Assembly: GCA_032164245.1 (NCBI GenBank)
Contig: JAVMKO010000003.1
Span: forward strand, 7,388,651 to 7,452,650
Origin: Sternotherus odoratus
Lineage: Eukaryota; Chordata; Testudines; Kinosternidae
Reading direction: 5' to 3'
Length of the DNA stretch: 64,000 bases
Below are positions 11,558 to 23,700 of this stretch, one piece after another. Position 1 is the first letter of the stretch, and the number at the start of each line of letters is the position of its first letter. The position numbers were made by a program, and so were the translations under genes. The notes beneath the pieces are model-generated. The model was given only the letters and a program-made list of their open reading frames with translations, searched no databases and had not been told where the DNA came from.

Positions 11558-12893
11558 TTTCTTTACTAAGATGTCCTCAGGTACTGTTATTCAGCTAGCT
11601 AATGACATGTAGTAAAATCTTATTTGAGACATGGGAAGAAGCTACTCTACATACATAACACAATAACAAAAGTCTTCCTGTGTGACCGCTTTTGCACTTG
11701 GAAAGTAAAAGCACCACAATAAATTAAAGAGACACCTGATGGTGGTAGACTCAGGGATCACAAGTGATTCAGATTACAAACTCTTAAGCAGTGATTGTAA
11801 GGGGAATAAGTAAGGAGCTCTTCAATCTCAGACAAAGGCAGCGGAAGATTCAAGGGCTAGGAGCTGAAGTGAGATAAAATTATGCTGTAGGTCTGGGCTG
11901 AGTTTAACAGAGGATTATAATCAGCCTACTTCTGGATGGGATGGATTCTCTAGTGTCAGCAACTTTTAAGTCAAGAGTGGATGTTTTTCTAGACTAATTG
12001 AAGCAGGAAGGATGTGGCTGGCTTAGGGCCTGTATTACACAGACCAGTGGCCTCTTCCCTCTGAGTTTCTCAATCAATTAACAGCTGGGGCCCTTTGTTC
12101 ACAGGGTTTGTTAAAACCACAGGCAGTTGCTGGGCTAGTGAAGAACAAGTTGTGCACTAAGAGGTGCTGCTCTCTTCAACCCTGAGCCCTCCCACCTCAC
12201 CACCCCAAGCCCAGCATTTAAAGATGCAGAGAGGGGTGTGTTGAGGGGGTTAGTGCCAGTTGCTGGAGAATGAGGCCCCTGGGAGCAGAGTTGAGGTAGG
12301 GAAGGATGGGGCTCTGCTTAGAGCAGGAGCTGGGGGGGTTGTCCATCTTGCTTCAGTGTATGCTGCACTACAGGCTCTTGGACAACTGTCCCTTTAAGCC
12401 ACCATGGAGGGTTCAGCTATGCAAATGAGATGGTGGGTCTGTCCAAAGCTCCCTTAGTGCTTTGGCCCTACCCTGCATTTCCTATAGGCTAGGAGTTAGG
12501 TATTGCCCCAGCTCAGCACACTGGCTTGGATCAATCCCAGGGGCTTACTTAACTGAGCCTGTGTTGAAGGGGGAGCCTGGCTGCTTAAGTCAAGACTGAA
12601 TTCCACAGGACAGGAAGGGTGGTCTAAATCCCCTTGGTGGAGTTAACCCCTAGTCTGTGGGCCTCCATCCCCTTTTGTAAGAGGGTGTTGTAAGGACAAA
12701 CACAGGCTAAGGGAAGGGGTTCCCTATAGTAATAGGGCCCCCAGGTACCTTACAGCTTGCAAGAGTTATCTACCTGCAGAGATGAAATCAGACCTTTTTG
12801 CCTGTGCTACACTTCAAGCCTAACCAGTGAGGCCCATTGTGGACTCTCCCGTTACTGCCCCCAAGAACACAGTACAACAACTTGGAGAAGTCT

Positions 12894-12899
12894 TTTATT
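12894..12899 (-). terminator. CTSB: Candidate CTSB poly(A) signal AATAAA
   Basis: AATAAA on the minus strand about 1.8 kb downstream of the CTSB stop. It is the first good hexamer I noticed on that strand and would give a 3'UTR of about 1.8 kb covering 12.88-14.70 kb, which includes a decayed Penelope-derived fragment at 13450-13530. Position inferred without transcript data. Confidence 0.55.
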
Positions 12900-13449
12900 G
12901 GCACAATTGTTCCATTCAGCTACACAGAAGTCATGTTACTAGTGGATAAGTAATTACAACAGACGTTAGAGACCATCTTTGAACACAAAAGGCAAGTATC
13001 CTCCACCACAGCCAAGTCAGTGTTACTGCAGGAGCATGGCTTCTCTCCAGTAAGCAATACCTGCCCTGGGCTTTAAACACCACCTAGGCTGTTCCAGCTA
13101 GTTACACTTACAGCAGTTAACTGAATGAGTCCCACCCCCTCCCTCCCACAGTTCTTCCTACATCCCATCTATTCCCCTCCTATCCTCAGCTAAAATGTCT
13201 GCAGTAACAGGATTCCCTATTTAAAAACTCAACTCTGGCAGGGGGTGTGTGCGCAAAAAAAGCTAGATTCAGTCACCACAAGCTGCAAGCATGTGAAGCG
13301 AGTTAAGAAATTGGGGCTTGTCTACCCAGACCCTGGGGGTGTGATTTCTAAAGCATTTAACATTGAATTGAGCTAATTGATCCCTAGAGATCCCACTGGT
13401 GCATGCTCAAGGTTCCTTGTGTACTTTAACATAGAAATGGAACTAGGTT

Positions 13450-13530
13450 TAAGTGCCAAAGAGTCTTGTAGCACCGTATAGACTAACAGATCGTAGGGGT
13501 TATAAGCTTTTGTGGGCTAAGACCCACTTC
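13450..13530 (-). repeat. Penelope-derived short repeat, copy 2
   Basis: Contains aaagagtcttgtagcaccgt, agactaacagatc, ataagcttttgtgggctaag and acccacttc. It lies in the probable CTSB 3'UTR. The CUGANGA box has decayed. Confidence 0.75.
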
Positions 13531-14701
13531 TTTGGAAGTCTCACCCTTGTAGTGTGCATTCCCCTACCAGACAAGCCTTTAGAGTCACACTGAACCCTCT
13601 TCCCCTCCCCAGCCTGAATTCAAATTTGCAGTCACTAAAGCACCAGAGGACAGAAGAGCAATTGCAGCATCAGCATGTCCCCCCCCAAACTCTGCTTTCA
13701 ACCTATCTGCTGAACCACACTCTGCCATAAGTATCTGCCTGGAAGAAGAGAGGCAGCAACATTGCCCCATTTCTTTTATCTGCGAGTGCCACACTGGCCT
13801 TCATCTGACCACCAGTCGCTCTAGTTCAGTCAGATGCTCTTGGCAGCCCTGGGCCAGTGTAACAGGCTAGTTGATCACATCTCATCACCCCCCAGAACTG
13901 TGACCCCCGAGCTGGAATAACTGGCTGAGGAGCCGAGTGGTTTAACAGAGCAGCAGAGGAAGGTATTTATGAAAAGCTTACGTTGCGGAAGAGCCTCGTT
14001 CTACTCCATACAGAGCCAGCCCCTGTCAGTCTTGTGTCATGAAGAGGCTCCCCGCCTCAGGAAACGAGGTTAGCCAATAAACCTCAGCCTGCGTTTTCAA
14101 AAGTGCATGTGCGATCCACTGCATGCAGCCCCCGGGGTTTGCACATTCCCACTCCTGAGACGTGAGGCCTTGGAGCCCACCGCACTGCAGAACTCAACCC
14201 GGGGGACAGCACCCAGCAAGGCGGCTGCTGCAGCCACAGGCTTCTGCTCAGAGATGGAAGAGACCCCCTAGGTCATCCAGCCCCCCCCCCCCCCCCCCGA
14301 ACCTGCAGGTACTTTGGCCCAGCCTGTTGGGTTTCCCAGATGAAGTGATTAGACAAGAGGGTTCACTGAACTAGGCAGGGGAAAGCCAGAGTTTCTCAGT
14401 CACCCCAGGACTGGGGTGAGAGATTAGTGGTGTCCTTTGAGAAGGGAATGCTTGTGTGGGGGTGATCCCACAAGCTGGCTTGGGAGCGGTGAGCTCCAGC
14501 AGAGGGCAGCTAGCGCGTGGATACAGAACCCACCTCCTCCATCCCCACCGCACAACTAAACAAGAGAAAAAGGCTTTAAGAAGTAGCTTCAAACCATAGT
14601 CTTAAGAGAGCAGGCTCTGTGCCCAGCCTGCTCCTGGAGAGAAGACTCAGAGGCGTGATTATTTGCGGTTTGATCTCTTCAGCTACACCCACGCCAGGGG
14701 C

Positions 14702-14799
14702 TTAGATCCTCTTCCAGTACAGTTCTGTTTTGGGGATGCCAGCCACGATCTCGGATTCGATTCCACAGTGGTCCTGCCCTCGGAGGATTTTAAAGAAGC
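14702..14799 (-). CDS. CTSB: CTSB terminal coding exon
   Basis: 98 nt, 2 + 31 codons + TAA (14702-14704). Encodes [20 protein letters not shown] then [11 protein letters not shown]. Acceptor aaacctctccag. Confidence 0.97.
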
Positions 14800-17700
14800 C
14801 TGGAGAGGTTTTAAAGAGAGTCACTAATCCCACAGAGGAGAGGAAAAAACCCTCCCGCAACCTGCACTTCTCCTGAGGCTCCGTTACACCCAATTACAAC
14901 ATTTGTGTGAATACTCCCAGGCTAGCTCCCGCCCTCAGGCCAGGCCAGGTCCTTATGATCAGGAGGGCCATAGAGTGCCTCACCCAATGGATTTACACCC
15001 CCCTCTACCTCCCGGGAGTGAGCTTTGACAGAGGGAACTAAGGCACAGGGTAGAGAACGACTTGGCCCAGGATCATACAGGGAGTCTGGCTAAGCCAGGA
15101 ACTGAACCTCTCTCTCCCCTGCCCAGTGAACTACCCACTACACCACCCTTCCCTTCCCCAGCAGAGGTGCTTCAGTCACAGGGTCTCCTCTCTGGTGTCA
15201 GTCACACAATTAAGGGCACAAAGGCTACTGAAAGGCAGCTTCTATCTCATCTGACCCCCTGATCTGAAGCCATGGGACAGGCAAGGCTCACCCAAATCCA
15301 AGGGACTTCCCATGGGTCCAAAATGCCCCTGGGAGAGACTTCCTGGCTGACCGTGGCCAAATCCCTTTCTGTCTCAGTTCCCCCTCAGAGAGGAGAAGGC
15401 TTCCCTGTTCCAAAGGGTTGTTGCAAGGACACAGGGGAGATGCTCTGAGCACCAGGGTGAGGAAAGCCATAGAAAAGCCGACACAGGCAGGCTCAGTATC
15501 TGGAGAGCCCTGCCAGAGACATCCATACAACCAGATCGGCAGCACCGCGTGACATGCTCATGGACTGAGCAGAGTTTAGCTGCAGGCTCTCCCAGCGAGG
15601 CCAGTACTTTCCTGCTAAACTCCACAGAATCTGGCTATTCCTACCCAGCCTGCTAGAAGGAAGAGAGGGTCTCCTGCTTCCTAGGAGAGCTCCAGTTGTA
15701 CCCTGGTTTAAAAATAGGGAGATTAACCCGGGAGAAAGAGAAACAACTCCCCCATTCTGGTCTGTGCCAAAGTACATCCCGGCTGCTTACCACTGTCACC
15801 CCAGTCAGTGTTCCAGGAGTTCGCAGCCAGCCAGTAGGGTGTGTTATTTTCTACACCCCAGCCAAGGATTCGGATAGCATGGCCCCCCACCTCTTCTCCG
15901 GCGACATGCTGGTAAACACCTGCAGGGGACGATAGGAAACGAGGAGACGCTAGACCCCATGGCCAGTTAAGGGCCCCAATTTTCCTACTGTGGACTCAAA
16001 CTAATCATAAAAATATTAGGGTTGGAAGGGACCTCAGGAGGTCATCTAGTCCAACCCCCTGCTCAAGGCAGGAATGAAAGGATATCAATTCTATTTCCAG
16101 TTCTTATGGTACTGGTGCACCAGGAGATGACGAAAACACCAACAAAATTTGTTTAACTTCAGCAACCAACGAACATTTTTGTGACAGTGCATCTGAACAA
16201 TTCAACCCCCACGCCTGAAGCTATGACAGTTCTCAATACAAAACCAGAGAGGACTTCCCTAGTATTTCCAAACTCCAGAAAGGACTTAAGGCCTTGTGTT
16301 CTTTACACACGGCACAGCCCAGTCTCAAATCAATCCCTGTTCAAAGAGGACCGAGGGAGGGGAGTGCACGAGTGGGGAAGAATTATTCTCAAGAGGCAGC
16401 ACAGTCTTGGTGAACTTGGGAGTCACGATCTCAGTGCCCACCTTGGGCACTACTTCCCAGGGTGCTGGGAACTCTGCCCAAGTTCTCACACTCAAAAATC
16501 AAAGGCTGCTGCCTTTTAAAATGTGACTAAACCTCTGCCCGAGTTTCCCCAATCTATATATATAAAAGGGTGTGTGTGTGTGTGTGTGTATGTGTGTGTG
16601 TGTATAAACTCCTCCCGCACCGTTTGAGCCAGAGACTTGAACTGTGGTACAGTGAGGGGTCTTGAGTTTCGGATCTCACCTCTGACGCCCCCCAGGGGTG
16701 AAAGTCTTTCAGGGCCAATCACATCGGCTGGGCGGTTAGGTGGTGATGATGTCATAATACCCCCCTCCAACAGACACCTCACTCGCTCAGCTCACCCCTC
16801 CCTCCTCCAACGGAACCCCGGAGATCCCTCAGTTCTCTGCCCCTCCCCCCTCCCAATGGAACCCCGGAGATCCCTCAGTTCTCTGCCCCTCCCCCCTCCC
16901 AATGGAACCCCGGAGATCCCTCAGTTCTCTGCCCCCCCCACCTGCGAAGGTCCCCGGAATCCCTCTGCTCTGGGCCCCCCCCCCACGACGGATCCGAGTT
17001 GGGTTTGGTGGGACGGTAAGTGAGGTGGGGGTGTCGGGTTCGGTCAGGGGGGTAAGTGAGCCGGGGGGTGTCGGGGTTGGTCTGGGGGGGTGGGAAGGTG
17101 TCGGGGGGGTGGGTGAGGGGTGAGGTGTGGGTGTTGGGTTTGGTCTGGGGGGGGGGAAGGTGTTGGGGTGGGTGCCCAGACCAAACCCGACACTCCCCCG
17201 GCTCACTTACCCCCCGACCAAACCCGACACTCCCCCGGCTCACTTACCCCCCGACCAAACCCGACACCACCACCTCACCCCCCCTGACCAACCCAACACC
17301 CACACCTCACCCCTCACCCACCCCGACACCTTCCCACCCCCCCAGACCAAACCCGACACCCCCTGGCTCACTTACCCCCCGACCGAACCCGACACCCCCA
17401 CCTCACCCCCCCACCAATCGCAAAACCCCCGACCAACCCCAACACCCACACCTCACCCCTCACCCACCCCGACAACTTCCCACCCCCCCAGACCAAACCC
17501 GACACCCCCCCCGGCTCACGGTGCACTGTGTAGCACACAGATTATTAAATACACTGTTCGGTCGGGGGGTGAGGTGGGGGTGTCGGGTTTGGTCGGGAGG
17601 TAAGTGAGCCGGGGGGTGTTGGGGTTGGTCAGGGGGGTGGGAAGGTGTCTGGGTGGGTGAGGGGTGAGGTGTGGGTGTTGGGGTTGGTGAGGGGTGAGGT

Positions 17701-20700
17701 GTGGGTGTTGGGGTTGGTGAGGGGGTGTCAGCTGTCTGCCCCTTCCCCACCTCCGACTGACCCGAGCAACGCCGGGCACTTATGCTAGTACATGAATAAC
17801 GACGATGACAAGGGCCAGGCATGTACGGACCAGCATGGGCCTTACGGGGTGTGAAGCATTTTGATTTTAAAGACCAAGAGAGGCTGTTTGTGATCAGTCG
17901 GACGTTCCTCCTACCCCATCCCAGAGAACTTCACCCCGGCGACTAGCCAGTAACTTGCGGCTGGGCCAGGAATACCCACCTCCTCCGGGAAGCATTTGCT
18001 CAGCTAACACGCCACGGCCCGGTTGCAATGCTTACCAGACTTGTACATGAGGAAGTCCTCGTACACGGCAAACGCTCCCTCTACTGGGCCGTTCTTGTAG
18101 ATCTCGGCCATGATCTCCTTCTCGCTGGAAGGGACGCTGTAAGATGTAGCCCCTGCAGAGCAGAAGCCGATACACCTCAGCAGAAGTTGTGGGCACCTGC
18201 GCCAACCCACCCAGACCCAGTGCAAGCTGCAGTGGTTAGCCTCTAGCATCTGCTCTGGAAGCCAGTCTGCCCTGAGGTCCATGCAGGACTCAGCCATGGA
18301 GGGGTGAGGGTAGGCCTGAGCAATGGAGGATGTGAAATTAGAAGCCACGAATTGACTTTGTTCCCAGTCAAAAACAAAACAAGACAATAGTCGAGCCACA
18401 CTTCGCTACCCCTCGTGGCAGGGGACGCGTTTCCTCCGTCTTACAGATTTCACTTTCCTGCCTGGTAAAGGAAAGCTACAGTCTGCTACAGCAGAAGGCT
18501 CGGCCCGTCACCCTAGGTACCGATTTGCCAGTGCAGTTTACAGACACCGAGGACACGTCGGATATTTGGGTTTTTTTTTTTTGCAGGGATGCAGCTGCGA
18601 GATCTAGAGGGCCCGGCACAAGAGAGAGCAGAGCGTGCCTCAGTTTCACCACCTGGCCACGCCCCAGGACAGGGACACACATGGGGAGTTCAGGGAACGT
18701 CCAAAATGGGGTTCACTCTGGCACGAAGGACTAACCTCAGCTGATGAACCACAAATCCTCTCTCTGTTTTAATCCAGCTGGGGAAGGAGGATTCAAGGCA
18801 AGAGCTCGTTGGGAATGTGAGACACCCCCCCCCCCCCCCCCCCCAGTGCGCTCTGAATGGCTCGCCCGTGGAGGGACACAATAGAGGGCTCCCAGGCGGT
18901 TCGCTCTTCTCAGCAGTCACCCATCCACCCATCGCTAGAGGGTCTCACGCGGGTCTGGGGACACTAGGCTGGTGGCCCGTGGAGTGCTGGCTTCTTGCTT
19001 TTTCACGTGCTGCTGCAACAGCTCAAAACACACGGGGCCGCCCAAGCGCCGTGGTTGCCAGAGGGACGTTCCACCCCTGCACAGGAAGCCCGGGGGGTGC
19101 GACACACCCTTTCCATTAAACTATCCGCCATGCTAGGGGCCCGAGTAGCCCTGTTCACGTGAAGCTCACAACTCCCGGTGATAGGTGATGAGCCAAGGTC
19201 ATGGGGCTGATGAAGGCCTGTGAAGTGCCCTGGTCTACGGGAGGCCAGGAGCCAGTGGGTTCCTCTTACCGAAGTGCTTGTCACTCTCGTAGGAAGGCGA
19301 GTAGCCCGCTTCACAGTGCTTGTCGCACTCGGGGGTGTCCCCTTGCTCCCCGGTGCACGAGGGCCGGGACCCATTGACGTGGTGCTCACACGGAGGGATG
19401 GAATACGGTCTGCAGCCTGTTGGGTGAGACAGAAGAGATCATACAGCTCCTCCCCCACCAACCGCTTTCAAACAGAGGCTGCTTGACCCCCGCCCCCCAC
19501 CACTCCACAGCCCCCCGGCCCCAACACTGGAATTCCTAAGTGATGTGGTGAGATATTCCAGCATCAGGCTGAAGCAGCTACTTCTGCAGACCTCTGCCTA
19601 CCCATTCATCTCAGTTAGGGTGTTAACTCTGAAACCTAATGATGAACGAAATCACATCTCTGATACCGCCACTGCTTATGGATAGAAATGAACTGCCAGC
19701 AAATAAACTCAGCCCACATTCTCAAGCAACCTCCTTCATGCTTCCCTAGGGCCAAGAGTCTCCAACCCAGTTACTAGCACTTCCATCCCCTCTCCCCAGT
19801 GTCTGTGTTGTCAGTACAAGAGTCTGCAGCATTATCAAACAGGATACAAATACTGGCATGACAACTGATGTACTGATTGTATTAGCTTTCATAATTCAAA
19901 TATTTAACACTGCTGCAGAATCCAGAGACCGTAGGAATTTAGGTCCAGTTTACTATGGGGGCCTTGAAATCATGCACCAAAAAACTTGTAGGGAGTGGGA
20001 AAGAGAAGGACGCATGGCGACTTGCCTGTGCTACAGATGTCTCTGTTAAAGCCAAACCTGGCATCCCTACATTCTTTACATCAGAGCCATTCGTCATATA
20101 TAAAGGCGAATTAGTAGCTGGTCCCTAGTGAGAGCTCTGGAGCTGCCCTGCAGTCGGTTATGAACACCTAGGCTGTGTTGTAAGGATGTGCGTCTATATG
20201 GAGCGATGGTCTGATAACGCGAAGAGGAAGGAAGAATGAGGGTCTGTGTTTACGTATAACCGTCCCGTAACGCTTTAAAAACACACCACGAGTGCCGCCT
20301 CCACCAGCCTGCCGAGCGCAGGAGAGGGAGCGAGCCAGCTGTCAGTCCCTCAAGGGCAGAGGGAGAGCCAAGTTCATCCCAGACCGAGGGGTCAGTAGGG
20401 GCGGGAGTCAGCCCAACGGGGCTAGGTAAGACTTGCACGTTCTGGTTTAAACACTCTTATGCTTTGTTCAGTGGCTACACAAACAATATTGGAGCTTTGG
20501 GGCCATTGTGCTCACCACAGGTCACAGTCTTCCCGCTCTTAAACAGGGTCCTGGGCTGCTGGAGGTAAGCAGGGGGGGGATATAGAGGGGACCGCAGCCC
20601 AGGACCCTGTTTAAGAGCGGGAAGACTGGGATTCTACCCCAAGGAAGGAGACGGCCTAAGGCCTCCTGCTCGGGTCAGGGGGTGCGGGTGGGTGCATGCA

Positions 20701-23700
20701 GACCAGAGGTGCAGCTAGCCCTGTAACCGTAACACCCACGCAGCCTAACTCCCTCCGTTAGCATTGACAGCCGGCATGGCTGCTGGCTTACCCACGTGGG
20801 AGTCATAGAGCCCGCCGGACACCAGGCCTTTCTCAGTCCAGTACCCCCACGCTCCAGAAGGATAGCCGCCATTACACCTGCAAGAACCACCGCGGGCATG
20901 TCAGTCTCCAATCCTAGGCACTGCCCTTAGCTCACAGCCCACATCCCTCTTTGGGTGCCGGGGTCTGGCACTGCCACGGGGCAGCTTTCGGCACCAGCCA
21001 GGTCCTCTAGTAACACTCGAGCATGCGCACTAGAGAATTACGGTGCTTGGTGAACATGGGAATGGATTGTTGATGGTCAAGCTCCCGCTACAATAGAACT
21101 GTTACAGCTTGAAGTAGCCAGGTGGGTGAGAGGGTTATTCCTAGCTGGTTTTCCTCTCTAGAGCTCAGTGCTTAAAGGAGGGTAGCAATACATAGCTCCT
21201 CTTTACGGATGGGGAAACTGAGGCACAGAGGTGACGGGACTTGCTCATGGTCCTGCAGCAGGGTAGCGGCAGAGCTGCGGACAAGCCTCGGGCTCCCAAG
21301 TCCCGGTCAGTACTCTGGCTATTAGGCCGCATTGCAGCATTTGCTGCCTGTGTCACCTCTTCATCAGCTGCTTTGCAAGCCTCTTCCCCCAAGGAACACC
21401 GTACCCACTCGACTGCAGGCGAACAGGAACTAGGCAGGCCCAAGGCCATACAGCCAGTAGCGTCAGGAAGAGAACCCAGGAGTCCTGACTCCCAGTCTAA
21501 CAGGCAGGGCCTGCTCCGCACTCTGCAAGTGGAACTCTTCCAGTTGGGAGAGGAGTCACAGGGGCCGTAACACTGAAGCTTCTAGTCCCAACTCGAAGGG
21601 GAGACGATAGACTCCTCCCATTTCTGTCAAAGCCTCCGTTTAGGGAGATGGCCTGGAGGTCACATCACATCTAGGGCTTTATGCAGCTGTACGCCCTGCA
21701 ACGACCAGCGCGAAGATGGACCAAAATGATGGGAGTCTTTTTCCAATCCCACGTTCTTCCAACATGAGAGGCAGTCCTAATAACCTGGCCACTTGGCAAG
21801 TCAGGCTACAGAGGGAGTGAAATCCCCGAGTGCCTGCTTACATGTCAGTACAAGACAGACAGGAGAAGGAACCGCGCCGCGACACGAGGGCCAAGGGATC
21901 AACAATTCAGAGGCACAAGGGGATGGAACGGAGCCAGTCAAACCAGAACACTGCAGAGGTGCGGGGTTTGAACTGTGGGAGCGGCAGGGAGTGCGGGGGC
22001 ACCCATTCAAGCACCACTGAGGTTTTGCTGCCATTTGTGTCTCCTCAAACCCAGGGAGATGTCAGACAGGCATTACCACAGTTCCTCGGCAGCAGAGTGC
22101 ACGGGAACCCCCACCACAGAGTGGAGAACACAAGGTCTCCCTTTCACGCCCTGGGCGCTAAACAGAACATTACTATTTATTGATCCTAGACTGGAAGGTC
22201 AGGGCAGTGCATGGTCCGGCTCACTGGTCTATATTCTGGGCTGGCCCAAAGAACCGGCTAGCAGGACCTTTGAAGCACGACAATGGCTCACCCCATCCCA
22301 CACTTGAAACCACAACACGACAGCAGATCTTCCGCCGAGATTTCCACGTTCATCTTGCCGTTGGTGTGTACGCAGACTCTGTCCGAAATGGCCTCCACCG
22401 CGCCGAATGCCTACAAAACACAGAGGGAAGGGCCTCACGCACCCTCCAAGGGACGGGGAGGGGCTGGGGTGTTTGCTACCAAAGAGACACACAACTGGAC
22501 CACGTGCTAAGGGGACTCCAGCCCCCAGGGAATTTGTTCTGACTGTGGCGGTTTCTGTCTGGGCCGGAGGGGGATGTCTGCACACACTGGGCTGATGGAC
22601 ATTTCAGCCAGTCTGCTAACAGAGCCCTGGGTCTTTAGAGAGAGCCTACGGCGGGTGACTGTTAAGTTCCAATATCAGCAATGTTTCTCCTTGCCCGGTG
22701 TCCTGCACAGGGCTCCTCTAAGATGGGAGTTTTGATGAGTGCATGTCCCAGTCCGGTCATTTGGAGACAGACCCTACCGCAGCCCATGGAGGGGGGGATG
22801 CTCTTGGAAATACAAGGCAGCATGGATCACACGGACACTCGCCTCCCATTACACAGACTGACGGGTCCAATTCTTCTTCGGAGAGGCATGAGAGCGTGCA
22901 CCCCAGCGGGTATACCAGGCGTGGAGACAGCTTCTCTGCAGTTTCATGGCAAACCCACACGTAATTCTGGGCAGCACGTTCTGTGCACGCAGGACTAATT
23001 AAGCCACCAGAACCAAGAGCTGCCGCCCCCCCCCCCCCAGCCGGTGGCATGAGCTCCCCCTGCCTGCCCAGGACTCTGGGTACATCCGCGAGTGGCAAGC
23101 CCAGGGCACTACAGCTTTCCTGCTATCCTTACTGGAGCTCGTTCTTTACCGAGCTCGTTCAGCCCCATCTACGCTGCTGCAGCCACAGCGGATTGCGACC
23201 CTTTCGCGGGACGAGCCTCTTACCCAACAGGAGCCACAGGAGCCCTGGTCTCGGATCTCGTTAATGGTTGGACAATTGGGCCACTGTTTCCGGGAGTCAA
23301 AGCTGTCCGGCAGGATCACGTCTCCGGCAAACTCTGTCCTGTAACGGAAGACAGCCGGCCAGGTTACACGGAGGAGCAATGTCGTAAGACCAAGTGAACA
23401 GAAAGGGACATTTCAACACCGACTCTCCTTAGAGGAGACCCAAGACCAATGTCTCAAGGTCGAGCAATTGGACACCCAACGACTAGGTGGGTTCAGGGTA
23501 GAGCAGACCCCACCACACTGCTCGGAGCCCAGAGCAGAGGTACAGTCCAGGGGGAAGGGGCATTGCAGGCGTTTCCTGGCCTGGAAACCCCTCTCCTCTC
23601 CTCTCCCACCCTTCAAAAGGGCCCCAAGTGTTACCCTCTACAGCAGGGGTCGGGAACCTATGGCTCGCGAGCCAGATGTGGCTCTTTTGAGCCTGTCATC

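Larger units (their letters stand above)
8888..12880. other. FDFT1 3' flank and intergenic interval between convergent genes
   Basis: No coding support on either strand. It holds the probable FDFT1 3'UTR, one hAT MITE (10588-10862) and otherwise unassigned sequence up to the candidate CTSB poly(A) site. Confidence 0.6.
16553..17788 (+). mobile_element. Non-autonomous Helitron-like element with an inverted minisatellite
   Basis: Starts TCTATATATATAAAAGGG after an A and ends CTAG before a T, so it sits between A and T as Helitrons do. A GC-rich stem-loop CCCGAGCAACGCCGGG (17761-17776) lies 8 nt before the CTAG end, the expected subterminal hairpin. No TIR or target duplication is seen. The interior holds a TG microsatellite, a 46-bp triplication and an inverted G-rich/C-rich/G-rich minisatellite, with no Rep/helicase ORF. 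It is antisense to CTSB, in the intron between coding exons 7 and 8. Confidence 0.78.
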
